Positions 22,559-32,877 of a stretch of 64,000 nt of DNA are shown one piece after another. This stretch comes from Bursaphelenchus xylophilus (lineage: Eukaryota; Nematoda; Chromadorea; Rhabditida; Aphelenchoididae), in the NCBI GenBank assembly GCA_904066235.2, contig CAJFCV020000004.1, positions 6,448,001-6,512,000 on the forward strand. Reading direction: 5' to 3'. The notes under the pieces were generated by a model that was not told the DNA's origin, ran no database searches, and saw only the letters and a program-made list of their open reading frames with translations. Position 1 is the stretch's first letter. The number at the start of each line of letters is the position of its first letter. The translations under genes and the position numbers were made by a program.

Positions 22559-23187
22559 ATGTCGCACACAATCCTATTGATTCAAGCTTCTGAAGCAGCC
22601 GACACCCGAACATGGTCGGACTACAACTCAATGGAGTTATGTCATTTCACAGTAGCCATCAATCGTTCACAGTAGCCATCAATCGTATTGGAGTTCTAGT
22701 TCGTGCAGTCAATGTTGATCAACTCGAAGCGAGGGGAAGTTGGAAAAAGGAAACGGTGGAGCTAATCTCGGGATATGTACTGTTCAGTTCTGGTATTCAT
22801 GCTATTGGAATGGACACCTCCTACGCACACCCGCTCGGATGCCCCAGGATAAGAAGGACCAAATCACTATAGGATGTTGCATTGACTGAACAATAGAAAC
22901 CATACTGATTCACTCCATGATTTTTACATGTGATTAGTGAAATAAATTGAATTGAATTGGAGTTATGTCTTGAGGCAGTTTGCAAGATATACGAAGAACA
23001 TTTGAAGAAGATTAAGCAAGGGACCAAAGTCACATACGACATCAACGAGCTATTCGAATTCCTTGATTGCTTAGCAGATCTGTCATGCATGGTGTTTGAT
23101 ATTCAACGTAATGTGTACATTCCTCGGTCCAGGGAATGGATTAAAGCACAACTCTTCGATCTTTTACGGCATCAAGCGGGTATGTAA
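22559..23187 (+). CDS. erh: Enhancer of rudimentary homologue (ERH), coding exon interrupted by a retroelement fragment
   Basis: The ERH sequence is recognisable in two blocks. 22559-22643 encodes MSHTILLIQASEAADTRTWS and DYNSMELC. 22970-23187 encodes LEAVCKIYEEHLKKI, VTYDINELFEFLDCLADLSCMVF and ending RHQAGM. Joined directly they give about 100 residues (family about 104). ERH is a small dimeric protein tied to mRNA processing and, in nematodes, to piRNA biogenesis complexes. Between the blocks lie 314 bp of inserted DNA flanked by a 12-bp duplication, and plain translation hits TAG at once. Splicing GT at 22652 to AG at 22962 would keep the frame and add only five residues. So this is either a null allele or a gene with a new intron. 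A GTAAGT donor and CTTTTAG acceptor just upstream suggest a 5' UTR intron. Confidence 0.9.
22644..22957 (+). mobile_element. 5'-truncated non-LTR retrotransposon fragment inside ERH
   Basis: 314 bp bounded by the 12-bp target duplication TGGAGTTATGTC (22632-22643 and 22958-22969). It has a short open stretch ending HAIGMDTSYAHPLGCPRI...TKSL and stop (about 22871), an untranslated tail, and a simple-repeat 3' end (AAATTGAATTGAATT). A variable-length duplication plus a repeat-type tail is typical of LINE insertions. A 20-bp segment near its 5' end is tandemly duplicated (22644-22690). The clade cannot be named from this remnant. Confidence 0.8.
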
Positions 23188-23248
23188 GTATTGTTTACGG
23201 TTAATAAATTAAGATAGTACAATAATCAGTATTTTTGCATTAATGCTT

Positions 23249-23647
23249 TCATATTATTCTTGGCAAGGAGAAGGTTTGTGATCTCGGCTTTCCAACGGTA
23301 GAAGAAGGATGATTTCGGTTTTTCTCCAATATTCTTTTCATCTGAAAGGAGTAAAAGTCTATTGTAACGTAAGCACTTACTTCAGGTAGCAAGTGGTGCT
23401 GAACAAGTCTAGTAGTAATCATATTTAAGAGCTGCGCTTTTTCCGAGTTGATCCTTTTCGGAAGTTTTAAACTTGATCCAACAACAGTAAGATCTGGAAA
23501 CTTTTTGTTCCATTCGCGATGCTCTGCAACAACCTCATTGGGCAAATCTCCTTTAATGCCATATTCGATTAGAGATTTTAACTTAGCTCCTAAACTTTCG
23601 TTGTCGACCTTTGAATCGAAGTTGGAAAAACTCCAAGCCTCTTCCAT
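23249..23647 (-). CDS. Small conserved-looking protein of unknown function
   Basis: Two exons (23381-23647 and 23249-23341) give 119 residues: MEEAWSFSNFDSKVD at the start, an amphipathic helical middle (SLGAKLKSLIEYGIKGDL; NSEKAQLLNMITTRLVQHH) and a basic tail ending SLPRII. The intron is 39 nt with a TTTCAG acceptor. An acceptor at about 23690 (TATTTTCCTTCAG) lies upstream, and the frame is open from there (PKYNTWKNFQRS), so the true start could be further 5'. No family is recognised. Confidence 0.65.
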   Translation of the reverse strand: MEEAWSFSNFDSKVDNESLGAKLKSLIEYGIKGDLPNEVVAEHREWNKKFPDLTVVGSSLKLPKRINSEKAQLLNMITTRLVQHHLLPEVSAYVTIDFYSFQMKRILEKNRNHPSSTVGKPRSQTFSLPRII

Positions 23648-23926
23648 CGATCTCTGAAAGTTTTTCCACGTATTGTATTTCGGACTGAAGGAAAATATAA
23701 ACGCGAATTTAATCCCTCTAAACGACGTTATTTTTATGGTTAGGAAGTATTTATAGTGGACCGGCGATCAAGTAAAAAACGAGACAAGAGCTAGGGGTAA
23801 ATAAAATGGAGCCGAAAGGAAGAAAAAAATAAAAAAGTGACGTTGCCAGGGCGACTCATTTTGAATGTTTATTCTTTGGAAAGTACCCAAAATATGATAC
23901 ATGAACAATTGGTTTCGTTCGAAGAT
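23648..23926. other. Gap between the Ala/Pro/Glu-repeat gene end and the small unknown gene start
   Basis: About 280 bp on the order unknown gene / repeat gene. It contains the probable 5' leader of the unknown gene and the 3' UTR of the repeat gene. Nothing else is seen. Confidence 0.4.
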
Positions 23927-25119
23927 TTAAGCCGGAGTGGGTTCAGCTTGAGCGGGGGCCTCTGGTTGAGGTTCAGCGGGTGCTGCTTCAGCTGGCGCAG
24001 CTTCTGTCGGAGCGGCTTCGACGGGAGTAGCCTCGACTGGGGCAGCTTCGGCAGGTGCAGGTTCTGCGGGAGCGTCTTCCGCTGGCGCAGCCCCCGCCGG
24101 CGCTGGCTCTTCGAGAGAGGCAGCTTCGACGGGAGCGGCTTCTGCAGGGGTGGTTTCAACAGGGGCAGCTTCGGCTACCGCGGCTTCTGTTGGTTGAGAT
24201 TCTTCTGGTTTTGGTTCTGAAATGCGGTTAAATTACTGACGCACGGATCCTTACCCTCTAGCGTAACAGCGGCAACTTCGGCTGTGGCAGCTTCAACAGG
24301 AACTTCAGATGGAGCGGCTTCTGATGCAGGAGCAGCCTCAGTGGACACAGGTTCGGCAGGCGAAGATTCTGCGGGGGCAGTTTCGGCAGGCGCGGCTTCA
24401 GATGGGGCTAAATTTATACAGTATAAGATATGCTTTATTCTCACCTTCAGCTGTGCATTCTCCGGCTTCTTGAGGAGGCGGTACAACTTCTTCTACTGCG
24501 GTTTTGGGTTCTAAAATAATGATAGGATCATGATGATTCGTTTACCCTCTGAAGGAGCGGCTGGTTCTTCTGCAGGAGCGGGCTCGGCTGCTGGAGCTTC
24601 GGGAGCGGGCTCTGATGGAGTAGCCTCGGCTGGGGCAGCTTCAGTAGAGGCGGCTTCGACGGGAGCGGCGTCAGCTGGAACAGCGTCAGGTCCAGGGGCA
24701 GGCTCTGATGGAGCAGCTTCAGCTTGCGCAGCCTCGGCTACTGGAGTTTCCGGCACGGCCTCCGCTGGAGCGGATTCTACTGGAGAGCCTTCAGCAGGGG
24801 CGGCCTCAGCTGGGACAGCCTCGGCTGGAGCAGCTTCGGCGGGGGCGGACTCAGCTGGGGCAGCATCGGCTGGAGCAGCTTCGGCGGGTACGGCCTCCGC
24901 AGCCTCGGCTGGAGCAGCCTCGGCGGGGGCGGCCTCCGCCGGGGCAGCCTCGGCTGGAGAAGCTTCGGCAGGGGTGGCCTCAGCTGGGGCGGCGTCGGCT
25001 GGAACTCCTGAGGATGGTTCTGATGGGGCAGCCTCGGCGGGGACAGCTTCGACTGGTGCCGCCTCGGCGGCTGGAGCCTCGGGTTGGGGCACGACTTCGG
25101 GGTTGGGTTGTTCGGACAT
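23927..25119 (-). CDS. Ala/Pro/Glu-rich disordered repeat protein
   Basis: Four exons (24546-25119, 24445-24510, 24255-24407, 23927-24216), all joined in phase 1, give 360 residues. The start is MSEQPNPEVVPQPEAPA. Nearly the whole protein is a degenerate repeat of the type A-P-A-E-A, with Ser, Val and Thr substitutions. The second exon differs (EPKTAVEEVVPPPQEAGECTAE) and carries the only cysteine. There is no signal peptide or known domain; the protein is strongly acidic and certainly disordered. Because of GCN/CCN/GAR repetition the opposite strand is also open for 200 codons; the spliced minus-strand reading is preferred. All-phase-1 exons allow in-frame skipping or duplication. Confidence 0.8.
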
Positions 25120-27045
25120 GACGAATCAAGAGAAAACAAAAACTGAGGGATCCACTGACTCTCCTTCCTCACGAATTGAGGGGTTTCCAAGCATGCTTCA
25201 ACTATATGCGTGATCTGATGGGCGGGCTGATCAAGGCTAGAGGACGGCCTGGCTGAATGGGCGTTCCAAGAGACTTATGACCTGACAGATGGCTCAGTTC
25301 ACATTTGTTTGAGGAATGCAAGGCTGAGTGGGTGGAGGGACACGAAAAGCCCTCTGGCCCCGATTTGACACCCTGTCTACAAAAAATGGCATAAATGTAG
25401 AAACCGAGAGACGTCAGTTGATCATCATCTTCTCAATTTTAACACTACGATAAATCTTGATTTGTCATCTTGGTCTTATTACAGTCATCGACTGAATTTT
25501 TTAAACATTCTCGAATTCTGGAAGCGATGTCATTCTTATGAAGTGCAAAGGGATCAAGATGGATGAGGCAGAAGGGAAGTATTGTGTCACTTTTATTAGG
25601 AATCGGAAACAGAAACAATTTCTTTTTTTCACTTTTTTAAAACGCTATTATTACAATTAATTGCAATTATATTTACGCACTTCTTACACACGGCTTGAAA
25701 AATTTCCCCAATCTAACGGATTTGTTATTTCGAATGTTTTAATCCTTCAGATTTTAATTTTCTTATTCGAGATCGAAATATTCAAGAAAGTGATCTTGCC
25801 AAAATAGACGGTCACACGACGTCAGAGCTAACTGCTATGAATTCACGCTAGTCTAGATATTTTTTAATTTTACATAATCTGTGGTTTTTTAAGGTGTCAA
25901 CTCTTTGTTGTTTGCTTAGTTTATTGCAGCCGTTGGACACTTAACTTGTCTAATTTTCCAACTCTGAGCTCTTGTACCGACGTTATCTCATATTTTTAAT
26001 CGAATTCTTTTGGATCGCAATCACCTGAGTCCCGAGACAAGATCATTTATTTCCTCTCCAAATCCATGTGAAATAGTGCAAAACAAGATAAAAAACTGAC
26101 AATTATAAATTTGCTCCTATTTGCTGAGTTGACTCCGCGTTTTAAGCTTTTCCAAACACCTCAGCTGTTCGCTTCCCCCCGAGGCCACCTGATCAGGGCT
26201 TATGACAGGGTCAAATGGGTGCATTCCCGCTTTCCATCAGCTGATCGTTATTCTGGGACGCTTTTTGTAAAACGACGTGTATCGCATGCAAAGCAAGAAA
26301 AGAAAAACAAAGTGATGGGCTTCCACTTAAATTTTCTTGAGGTCGTTGATGACGACAATTCTCAATTCCTGGATTCATTTTATTTTATGGTCCGCGTGAT
26401 TAAAGGTTGATGCAGAAATGAAAATCAAAACGGAGTCCAAGTATTGTTAAAACAAAAATTTCACAGAGAAAAAAGCGGATTATGCTATCCATAAATCCGA
26501 ATCGTGATCCGTCTGAACGTTTGTTGTTCCACTTTTTTAGGCTGTCATACAGTAGTATGTAATCTGTTTTGTTTTACGTTTTTGATAAAGACGGCTAGTT
26601 GGTAATTTCACGTGATCCTAAATTTGCAAACTTACTCATCCAGACGCCAAACAAACGGACGTTGTTATCTCTATGCTGCGTGAACATTTGAATTTACATT
26701 TTTTTATTTCCGTTTCTTCGATCTGAGGGAATCAAATGAATTTGTAACAAAAAAATAAACTGAAATCGAGCGGCCGAGGAGAAACCTTAGCTCCGAACAA
26801 AAGAGCCTAGGGCTAATATAATACTTAGTCAAAGGGCTTCAGATGGCATGACCTGGCCAGCTGTTCAATCAGTTGCTGCGCCCACGTAGGATTGAGTCAG
26901 AACGTGAACGCTCTCCCAATTTATTGCCCGAGGCAACAATTGCTCGAAAGCGTACGAAAAATTGATTACCTTGACATCACGTCATCTCGTAAAACCCGTG
27001 TTTATGTTCTTTAAAAGCCTAAAATTTGAACAAAAGAGAAAAGAA
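25120..27045. other. Long intergenic region, 1.9 kb
   Basis: No gene is supported. It lies upstream of the repeat-protein gene and downstream of the CNG channel gene, so it probably holds the promoter of the former. A 99-codon plus-strand ORF at 26111-26410 has no splice or homology support. Confidence 0.55.
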
Positions 27046-30000
27046 TCAAGACCTCTGATACTTCTCACGATACAGTTTCTCCAGATTCGTTACCCGCTTT
27101 TTGCTGTCCGAAGCATTAATCTGAAAGAAATTTGATATTAAAATGATGACAAGAGGAAGTACTTTTATACAAGAAGACTTACTTTGAAGTTGTCATAAAA
27201 GTCGGAGAGTGCAACGTCGATGCTCTCAATGGTTGATCGAAGTAGAGAAAGGGAGTCTTCGATGGTATTCACACCTTCCAATTGCTGAGATAAGGTCTCC
27301 GGATCATCCAAATCTCCGGTTATTTTTGTTTTCTTTTTGATTATTTCTTTTGCTGAAATCGAATTGTAATAATTTTCAATTGATGATCTTTGGTATGTTC
27401 TAAAAAGTTAAAAGTTTTTTTCTATTAGAGTATGTTATATATAGATTTTAAATGATGAAATGTGGTGAGTCCATAATACTTTCTTTCTTTCCCATCCTCC
27501 CAATCTCTTGGTTCAGAGCCATTTCGAAAGTCCTACCTTTTCTTATCATCCTCTCACGAGATTCGGGATAATCCCGTAAAATGTTGATCACATCCTCTTG
27601 TCTCAGATGGTAGACGTCCGTGTATCCCACGGATCTTAACGATCGCTGTCTTCGATTGGTCTTTGCTTTGGCCGAGATCTTGAGTAGAGATAACTCTCCG
27701 AAAGTGTCGCCTTCTCTCAACACGGCTACTGTATCCCCATTCCCGGATATTGTTTCCAAGGTACCTTGTTTTACAATATACATTTCTTTTGCCACATCTC
27801 CAACTCTGCAGAGATAATCATTCGGCCCATACATTTGCATAGTCAAATGCATCACAAATTCGTATAAGAGGGAGGGCTCGCATTCTTGAAGAAGTTCTAC
27901 GCTCTTCAAACTTTCCATATGCAGATGCACGGCCAGTTCTCCTTGTAATCTTCTAGGCACAGCTGAGAGGATTTCCTACAAGAATGAAATACAAGAGGTC
28001 CATGATAAGCTTACAGATTCATCTTGGAATGAGCTGTTCTTGTGAATATATTCAACACAATCCATGACTCTCGATTGAATGTCGCTGGCCACTTGTCGAT
28101 AATTCATATAAAACTTGATCCCGTCCATCAGATTCTGATATTCTGCTCTTGCTTTGTTCATTGTGACAACCACATTACCCACAGAACCGACGATTACGGC
28201 AAACACTAGCACTCCAGAGATGGTGTCAACAATCTCCAAAAGATTGTGAGCGGTTGCTGTGGGGAAGGGTTGTTGGCCAGAGGTTGTCAGCGTCAGAGAC
28301 GACCAGTAAATACTCAGAGAGTACTGTTTGGCAAAATTCGAGAACAGAAGAGGTTCCAGATGCTGATTCCAGTAAGTTGTATACTTAAGGAGTTCGTCTT
28401 GTCTGTAAGATATGTCATCTTCTGTCTCGGTGACTCCACAGTGGTCATCGGGATCGAGCATATTACAGCTGGACATGAGTACGTCTTGATTCTTCACATA
28501 ATTAAACTCCCAGGCACCAAAATTTGTAGCTGAAAATATATTTAATATTTTCTTTGCAGGGATTAACACATTCAGGCATTCATTTGTAATTGGTAGAAAA
28601 ACTTGGTCTCTTCAGCCCGACTTTCACGCAAATTCTCAGGATTTGCTTCTCAAAAATTAACTTTTTTAGACATTGCAGCAACACAATCTGAGGTAACAAC
28701 TTTTGGATTCAAATAATTTAATAACTATAACCATTACTTACATTCAATGCCAGTAATGAGACTAACTTTAAAGTAGAGAGCAGCATTTAAGTGAAAGATG
28801 ACGGCACAAGTCACCATGATGTGGAAAATACGAAACCCATTGGGATAGTTGGTTCGTATGTTAGTTCGTTCCACAAAATCAAGTACCCGATAAAACTTGA
28901 GCAGTCGATTCGCCCGGCAGATTGAATATTTCCTATTCCAGAGCAGTATGAAGTCAGTTGGCAGTGAACTAAGAAGGTCACATGCAAATCGGAAACTGTA
29001 ATTGTGGTATTTTAAAGCTTGTAGTATACTTTCGAAACGGTCTTTCATTTACCTTCAACAACAACTTTCCCTCTTTCAAGTAGCCTTTTGTAGTCGGCCC
29101 TGGCCTCTTCTTTTTGTACTAGTGCCTACTGTATCCCCAAAATAACACACTGACCTCTTAACGTATCGTTTCAGCAGCCGTTTCCATCCCCGCACCTTCA
29201 TTCCGTCTTCTATGTGGTTTAATTTGGAGTTTATGAACATGTCCATCCAGTAGACCCCGTCGAATACCATGTTAAAAGCAAACCAGTATTTGAAGAATTC
29301 TCCCTGCATATCATCGAAAACAAACATTACACACATCAGACAGTTATATAAAAAGGCAATGTAAACAACAAAAGTCCAGTAATAATAAGGTCCCTTGGCC
29401 GGATCCACGGTATCTGTGGGAGCGGATCTGAAAATTTCAATTTATTTAATTAAATCTATGAGTTCGCCCGTCTTTTGTACGTTATACTCACTTTATGGTC
29501 TTCCATAATTTATCGGCATAATTTTTAAATCGTTTTACAAACGGAGGTCTAGCCACAGCCAGTGGATTAGATGGTGTGATGGCAGACAAGACGACAGGGG
29601 AATTGTTGTTGGTCTTGGTGTCCCCATTAGCATTATTAGTAATGTTATTAGCCGTATGGTTACCCGCTTGCAAACTCTCCTCTTTCTTTTCTTCCTCCAC
29701 CGAATAGGCATCATTGTCATAAGCAATCGTATCATCGACCGACGCAGTAGTACCCTCACAGGAGACCACTGTGTCTTTGGTTGTGCTCTCAAATTGAGTG
29801 GATGACAATTCGACGGGAAGTCTGTTTCGAGGAGGTTCGATGCAATTGGAGGCCACGGGTTGGAGGGCGAAGACCGCGTCAAGGTTTTCTTTCTGACGTT
29901 GGATTTGATCAAGATCGGGGGACCGTTCGTGTACACTGAGGAGCCAATTCCTCGCCAACTGAGAAACCGGTTGCAAGATCAGATTAGACTACACCTACCA

Positions 30001-30100
30001 TAACCACCCGGACCACATTGGAGAAGTGCTTGAAGGACCCATTCTCATCTGGCTGGACTGGGGCGCTGGCCTCGCCCAGTTCGGGGTCTGGCTGGCTCAT
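27046..30100 (-). CDS. Cyclic-nucleotide-gated cation channel, alpha-type subunit (CNG family)
   Basis: Start at 30100 (MSQPDPELGEASAPVQPDEN), stop at 27046-27048. The order is: a long disordered cytoplasmic N terminus with Asn/Thr-rich stretch; S1 (YYYWTFVVYIAFLYNCLM), S2/S3 (WFAFNMVFDGVYWMDMF), S4 (ANRLLKFYRVLDFVERTNIR), S5 (FHIMVTCAVIFHLNAALYF); a pore (SIYWSSLTLTTSGQQPFP); S6 and C-linker (FAVIVGSVGNVVVTMNKARA); and a cyclic-nucleotide-binding domain (GDTFGELSLLKI; TNRRQRSLRSVGY). Splicing AAAG|GTAGGA near 27528 to CAG|CAAAAG near 27355 restores the post-domain helix (MIRKAKEIIKKK) and a C-terminal coiled coil like the alpha-subunit CLZ (about 27350-27180). These channels serve sensory neurons in nematodes. 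The pore glutamate is Gln here, and the cGMP-contact Thr of RRTA is Gln (RRQR). The exon near 29100 is uncertain. Confidence 0.88.
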
Positions 30101-30385
30101 TTAGGTCGGGGCATGCCTCGAACATCAAACTCTTCTGTCCCGATTTCTCCTCATCGGGCCCGATTCTGACTGACAAAAGGTCCTCTGCATCTTTTTTAGG
30201 GATTCCACAGCATTCACCGCAGAATGAATGGTTGTCCGGGCAACCGCCCCTTCTTCTTCTTTACCTAGCTCAAGATTAACCCTTATCTAGGATCGTGGGG
30301 GTGTTAAATTTTCATTAATTTGAGTGCAAGATGTCATTTATTATTTCAGTATTGTACTGTTCGGATCGGTTGTACTCTTTTTTGT

Positions 30386-32446
30386 TTACTGGAAGGCATC
30401 GCAAGTGCAGTCCCCGTTCATAAAGCGCATTTCCCGGGGGAGATAGACCCCGTCATCGCGTTTGAATTCGATGCCAAACCCTTCATCGAAGTGCATGGCT
30501 CCGGCTCCATTGACATTGATGTGAATCAGCAAGACGAGACCACCGCTCTTGCCCAAATTGGGGTAAATCTGCTCGTCCCAGGAGCGGAGGAACGAGTTGG
30601 CCACGTACAAACGGCGTCCGTCCAGACTCAGCTGAAGTCGAGCGGGACCCCCCTCCACAAATGTTTGTTTCACCTTCCGACGCTCCGGCATAAAATTCTA
30701 TGAAAAGATGCTATGACTCCCTCCGTGCACTTACTATAGTCGAAATTCGTATTAATTTGACATCCAACTCTTTATGAATGATGCCGCCGACGAAAATCTG
30801 TAAAACAAGAATTGAATTATTCGTCCAAGCCGTAATAATTGGCCCTACTTTGTGGGTGAGGGTGATGTTGAAGGGATCGGTGATGTTGAATTGGGCTACA
30901 AATCCTTGAAGCCAACACGATACATACATGTATTGGTCATCCATGGAGATGACAATGTCCACGGGAACGGCCGGAATCTCTTCTCTAGTCCAGCCGGTGA
31001 CATGAGCAATAGGAAATTGGAAGGCTTTGCGGGCTGTGAAGATGTCGGTTATCTAAAAGTTCACGTAAATCATGTTCATCTTAGGTATTTTCAAACAGAA
31101 GAACTCGATTTTTTTGCCTGTCAAAAAACGTAAGAATGCGATGCAAGAGACTTTTTGGAACATATAATAGGTCACACAAAGTTGTGCCATATTGCGCAAC
31201 TACAGTAACCCGACAAGTAATCGACCTTCTTCGCCCTACCAGTTCGTGAAATTTAAGGACAAACTTACCGAATTTTTATGTAAATGAAAGATGGCCCCAC
31301 CGATGGCAGTGATCACAAATGCATGGATAAGTTCGGGGTTGTGGATAAAGCGAATACAAATGGGGAATTGGCCGTCCAATTCTGGCAGATCAATCTTCTG
31401 TCTCACTTTTCGGTCTCTTAAATTCCAAACACTTAAAGATGTGCCGTAAACTGGAAAATCGCTTATATTTTATTTACTTTTTCTTACTGTTCTCCGCATT
31501 ATCATACTGCATTCCCATCAAGATATGTGCAAACATTCCCCATTCGGTTGAAATGATAAAGTTTTGTGGCACATGGACTGCAAAGATACCTCCAAAACTT
31601 GTAAAATCGGGTTTTAATTCTTCCAAATTCTCCGAAACGATTGTGAATAACCGTCGATCCAGTCTCTGGATTGTCCCTAAACCAATAAACGATCCGTTCT
31701 GTGGTCTTACCTTTGGCGGAAGCATGTTTATCGCCTAAACAAGAGAAGAAAACGGGCGCACCCCGACCGGGCGTGGACTGGACGAACAAAGGCATGGAGG
31801 TGTCCCGGACACCCAGCTCGCCCAACTCTATTATCTGCAACAAAACACAGGTAATCGACAATTCTAGAACTCTTTTACCTTGGCTATCCTCATTTGCAAA
31901 ACATCATCAATCCCGACAACGTAGATCCTGGATGTGTTGAAACAAGGGATGACAATGTAATTTCTGATGGTTTTGCTCACTTCATTCGCAAAACTAGAGC
32001 ATCTCGTCCAATTTGTGTACATGAATTCGTCGCCATTTTTGGTCAGAAGAATCTCAGATACAATCTGCAAGACTAAATTATGAAAGGAAGACAAGCTAAT
32101 GACATGCCTGGCCATAGTCTCGACTGTGCACATCCACATCGACGATGTACAATTTCCCTGGAAGATCGTGCACACTGTTCGTCGCCGCCACCAACATGAA
32201 CCGCTCGCGCTCGAACTCGGACTTGAATACAATTGTACTGCTGCTCGAACTGCACCTACCCACCTCATCTGTGTAAAACAGACGGGTCGGCATTGCATCT
32301 CCGGGCACCAGATTCATATCAGAATCCCTTTTTGTGAGAGGTTTCGGATGTCCGATTGGAGGCTCCACATCCACAACTCGAACATCCAGATCATGACTCT
32401 GAAGATTGGACTGAACCAGATTCCAACTCACCGTGCACACTCCCAT
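30386..32446 (-). CDS. Divergent selenium-binding protein 1 / methanethiol oxidase family member
   Basis: Proposed start at 32446 (MGVCTVSWNLVQ), stop just before 30386. Family blocks in order: LVAATNSVHDLPGKLYIVDVDV, TNWTRCSSFANEV, YIVIPCFNTSRIYVVGIDD, FFSCLGDKHASAKG, QNFIISTEWG, LSVWNLRDRKVRQKI, DIVISMDDQYMYVSCWLQG, IFVGGIIHKELD, GGPARLQLSLDGRRLYVANS and a C terminus REMRFMNGDCTCDAFQ (human ends LRYPGGDCSSDIWI). The fold is therefore a SELENBP1 propeller. However, the selenium-binding cysteine of human SELENBP1 (in PQYCQV) aligns with Gly (RDYGQI), CSSC is CSSF, and the HTSHCLASG loop is replaced by QSTPGRGAP. Loss of methanethiol oxidase activity is inferred. The N-terminal exon is the least certain. 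Confidence 0.85.
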
Positions 32447-32877
32447 GGAGTGGAATCAGATTTCTGGCGATTTATACGCCGATTTTCTTGGACCAGAGAA
32501 CAAAAAATAATTTTACTTTGGATTTCATTAGCCTTAACAAGATAGATAATCGCTGGACTTACCGGAAATGGCTTTGGTTAAAGCTGTAGACGCCTGGCGA
32601 CAAAAGTGGCCGGCTCTAATCTTCAAGAGGTAGTTTGCTTTTCAAACGTTTTAACTTGCAAACCGGGCCGGAAAGAACGATTAGACCCCTGAATTCTAAA
32701 CCCTTTATTTAAAAATTACTGTAGGAGTTCAGATAGCAGACATCATCAGGTTGTTGTTTGTAGCAATGCTCTGTATAAATCAAATACAAGAGCTCGGAGC
32801 ATCGTATCCTTTGGCCGAGCGGCCTTTATTTAATCCGAGAAGCCGATAAAACGCAGCCAAGTAAGACATTAAGCAAA
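32447..32877. other. Gap between TWK channel and SELENBP-like genes
   Basis: About 430 bp on the same strand as both neighbours. A GTAAGT site near 32562 may mark a 5' UTR exon of the SELENBP-like gene. No coding sequence is seen. Confidence 0.45.

Noticed and set aside
24530..25213. 227-codon plus-strand ORF opposite the Ala/Pro/Glu repeats
   Set aside because: It is the antisense shadow of repetitive codons; the minus strand has four in-phase spliced exons and a clear start and stop.
26111..26410. 99-codon plus-strand ORF
   Set aside because: No splice context, homology or biased composition; expected by chance in 1.9 kb.
27448..27530. Apparent CNG C terminus (GRTFEMALNQEIG... to stop)
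   Set aside because: A GT donor inside the codon run and a downstream acceptor restore the conserved helix and coiled coil, so this reading is intronic.
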